This document shows, piece after piece, positions 5,020-6,204 of a stretch of 6,204 nt of DNA; position 1 is the first letter of the stretch; each line of letters opens with the position of its first letter. The notes beneath the pieces are model-generated. The model saw only the letters and a list, made by a program, of their open reading frames with translations. It ran no database searches and was not told the origin of the DNA. This DNA is from Alphaproteobacteria bacterium (lineage in GTDB: Bacteria; Pseudomonadota; Alphaproteobacteria; Sphingomonadales; Emcibacteraceae), in the NCBI GenBank assembly GCA_030432815.1, contig JAUILB010000180.1, positions 1 through 6,204 of the forward strand, in the 5' to 3' direction. The translations under genes and the position numbers were made by a program.

Positions 5020-6204
5020 TTATATACCAGAGGCCGGCTTTAAATGAATATTCAGAAACTTTTCACTTTCCTTTAAAAATTTTATGCGGTGTTTTTCATT
5101 ACTCATAGAGTGATCGCCGCCTTCAAATTCTATAAATTTAATATTTTTACCGGCTTCATTCATTCGCCTGTAGAATCCCTGTGCCTGAAGCGGTATTACC
5201 TGTAAATCCTTTGTGCCCTGCATCAAAAGTACGGGCACATTGATTTTATCCACGTTATTACTTGGTGATGCATCCTCAACGGACCAATCATCACTTTCAA
5301 TATAATCTTTATAGGCTTTGTAACCATCGATGCCCTTAAAATACTGCAACAAACCCGGAAGGTTGGTTATTGGCGCATAACTTATCGCACATTTATAGGG
5401 AAACTCATTCATAACAATGCTTTGCAGCGCCGCATAGCCGCCGTAACTCCCGCCCATCATACAAATTCGGTCCGGATCAGCATATCCTTCCTCAATCATG
5501 AAACGGGTGCCATCATTTATATCTTGCAGCATTTTGCGGCCCCACTCATGATACCCCATCATGCGGAATTCTTCCCCATATCCCGTGGAACCCCGATAAT
5601 TCATCTGTAATACTGCATATCCACGTGTGGTCAAAAACTGTGTCCAATAATCAAAATTCCAGGTATCCCGGGACATGGGACCGCCATGAGGCAAAATAAT
5701 CGTTGGCAGATTTTTATTCGGCCCATCTTTCGGTAATGATAAATATCCAGGAATTTCAACACCGTCCCTTGCAACATAAGAAATTGGCATCTTTTCTGAC
5801 AATTTTAATTTGTCTACATTTTTATACGTCTCTGCTATCTTATTCAGAGTGCCTTCCTGGATATCTACTAGATAGTAAGATGTTGGTGATGTTGGCGATT
5901 TAACACTAAGTATAACTTTATTTTTATCTCTGCTTTCGCTGTCAATCGTTGCCACTTTATCCGGGAACGTCTTTTCAATTAATTGCGTTAACGCCATACC
6001 TTTTTCGGTTAGTCTAACGACTTTTGGTTTTTCACGATTGAATGCATATTGTTCGATTTCAAAATCTTCATTTATTGCCACATCAACAATATCCATCAAA
6101 GGATCACCAGCAATTTTTTTGATTTTCTGCTGCAGGTTTACATCATAACTGAACAAAGCCAGTTTTCCATTTACATCGTTTGCAGTGATAAGGATAATAT
6201 TTGG
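5020..6204 (-). CDS. S9-family (prolyl oligopeptidase-like) serine peptidase, N-terminus off the window
   Basis: The last 394 residues of a larger peptidase, cut by the right edge. The first in-window start-like codon is TTG at 6156-6154, but the frame stays open through 6204, so that is an internal leucine. The visible N-terminal third is the end of the S9 beta-propeller. The alpha/beta-hydrolase domain follows, with the oxyanion motif HGGP, NYRGSTGYG, the nucleophile GGSYGGYA (Ser codon 5448-5446), GTKD (Asp codon 5208-5206) and GGDHSM (His codon 5112-5110), a complete catalytic triad. Family members are commonly 600-700 residues, so several hundred residues probably lie outside. Relatives cleave short peptides as oligopeptidases, acylaminoacyl-peptidases or dipeptidyl peptidases, and the exact specificity cannot be assigned. 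Whether it carries a signal peptide is not visible. It is 65 bases upstream of glpQ on the same strand and may share its transcript. Confidence 0.93.
   Translation of the reverse strand, partial: PNIILITANDVNGKLALFSYDVNLQQKIKKIAGDPLMDIVDVAINEDFEIEQYAFNREKPKVVRLTEKGMALTQLIEKTFPDKVATIDSESRDKNKVILSVKSPTSPTSYYLVDIQEGTLNKIAETYKNVDKLKLSEKMPISYVARDGVEIPGYLSLPKDGPNKNLPTIILPHGGPMSRDTWNFDYWTQFLTTRGYAVLQMNYRGSTGYGEEFRMMGYHEWGRKMLQDINDGTRFMIEEGYADPDRICMMGGSYGGYAALQSIVMNEFPYKCAISYAPITNLPGLLQYFKGIDGYKAYKDYIESDDWSVEDASPSNNVDKINVPVLLMQGTKDLQVIPLQAQGFYRRMNEAGKNIKFIEFEGGDHSMSNEKHRIKFLKESEKFLNIHLKPASGI

Noticed and set aside
5422..5903. Short plus-strand frames inside the S9 peptidase
   Set aside because: Antisense to the catalytic and propeller regions, with no independent support.
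6154..6156. TTG as the start of the S9 peptidase
   Set aside because: The same frame continues open for 16 more codons to the window edge, and the propeller domain is clearly incomplete, so this is an internal leucine.

Overview
The window (by eye roughly 40% GC, much lower between genes) looks like a chromosomal piece of a low-GC Gram-negative proteobacterium. Three things point there: a secreted protein with a C-terminal VPLP-type PEP-CTERM sorting signal, a WcaJ-type initiating glycosyltransferase, and periplasmic GlpQ paired with GlpT. The VPLP variant is best known from Alphaproteobacteria, so a low-GC alphaproteobacterium is my preferred but unproven guess. No tRNA, rRNA, CRISPR array, insertion sequence or phage gene was seen.

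Layout. At the left edge (1-128) a plus-strand reading frame appears to end, followed by a hairpin and T-run that look like a terminator. A minus-strand gene for a small PEP-CTERM surface protein (199-723) and a plus-strand wcaJ-like gene (1145-2593, TTG start) then diverge from a 421-base AT-rich intergenic region. That region holds a perfect 8-base dyad and several TGGCA half-sites. wcaJ converges on glpT, and their stop codons touch with no base between them. A likely glpT terminator hairpin spans the junction. The minus strand then carries, in transcription order, an S9-family serine peptidase cut by the right edge (5020-6204), glpQ (3944-4954) and glpT (2594-3940).

How the genes fit together. 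GlpQ releases glycerol-3-phosphate from glycerophosphodiesters in the periplasm, and GlpT imports it in exchange for phosphate. With 3 bases between them they form a clear scavenging operon. The S9 peptidase lies 65 bases upstream on the same strand and may be co-transcribed, but has no obvious functional link. The PEP-CTERM protein and WcaJ fit the known association between exosortase-sorted proteins and exopolysaccharide production. However, no exosortase and no other polysaccharide gene is in view.

I do not see an undescribed multi-gene system here. The most useful observations are the divergent PEP-CTERM/wcaJ arrangement with dyad elements, the hairpin over the wcaJ TTG start, and the abutting stop codons with a terminator embedded in both genes.
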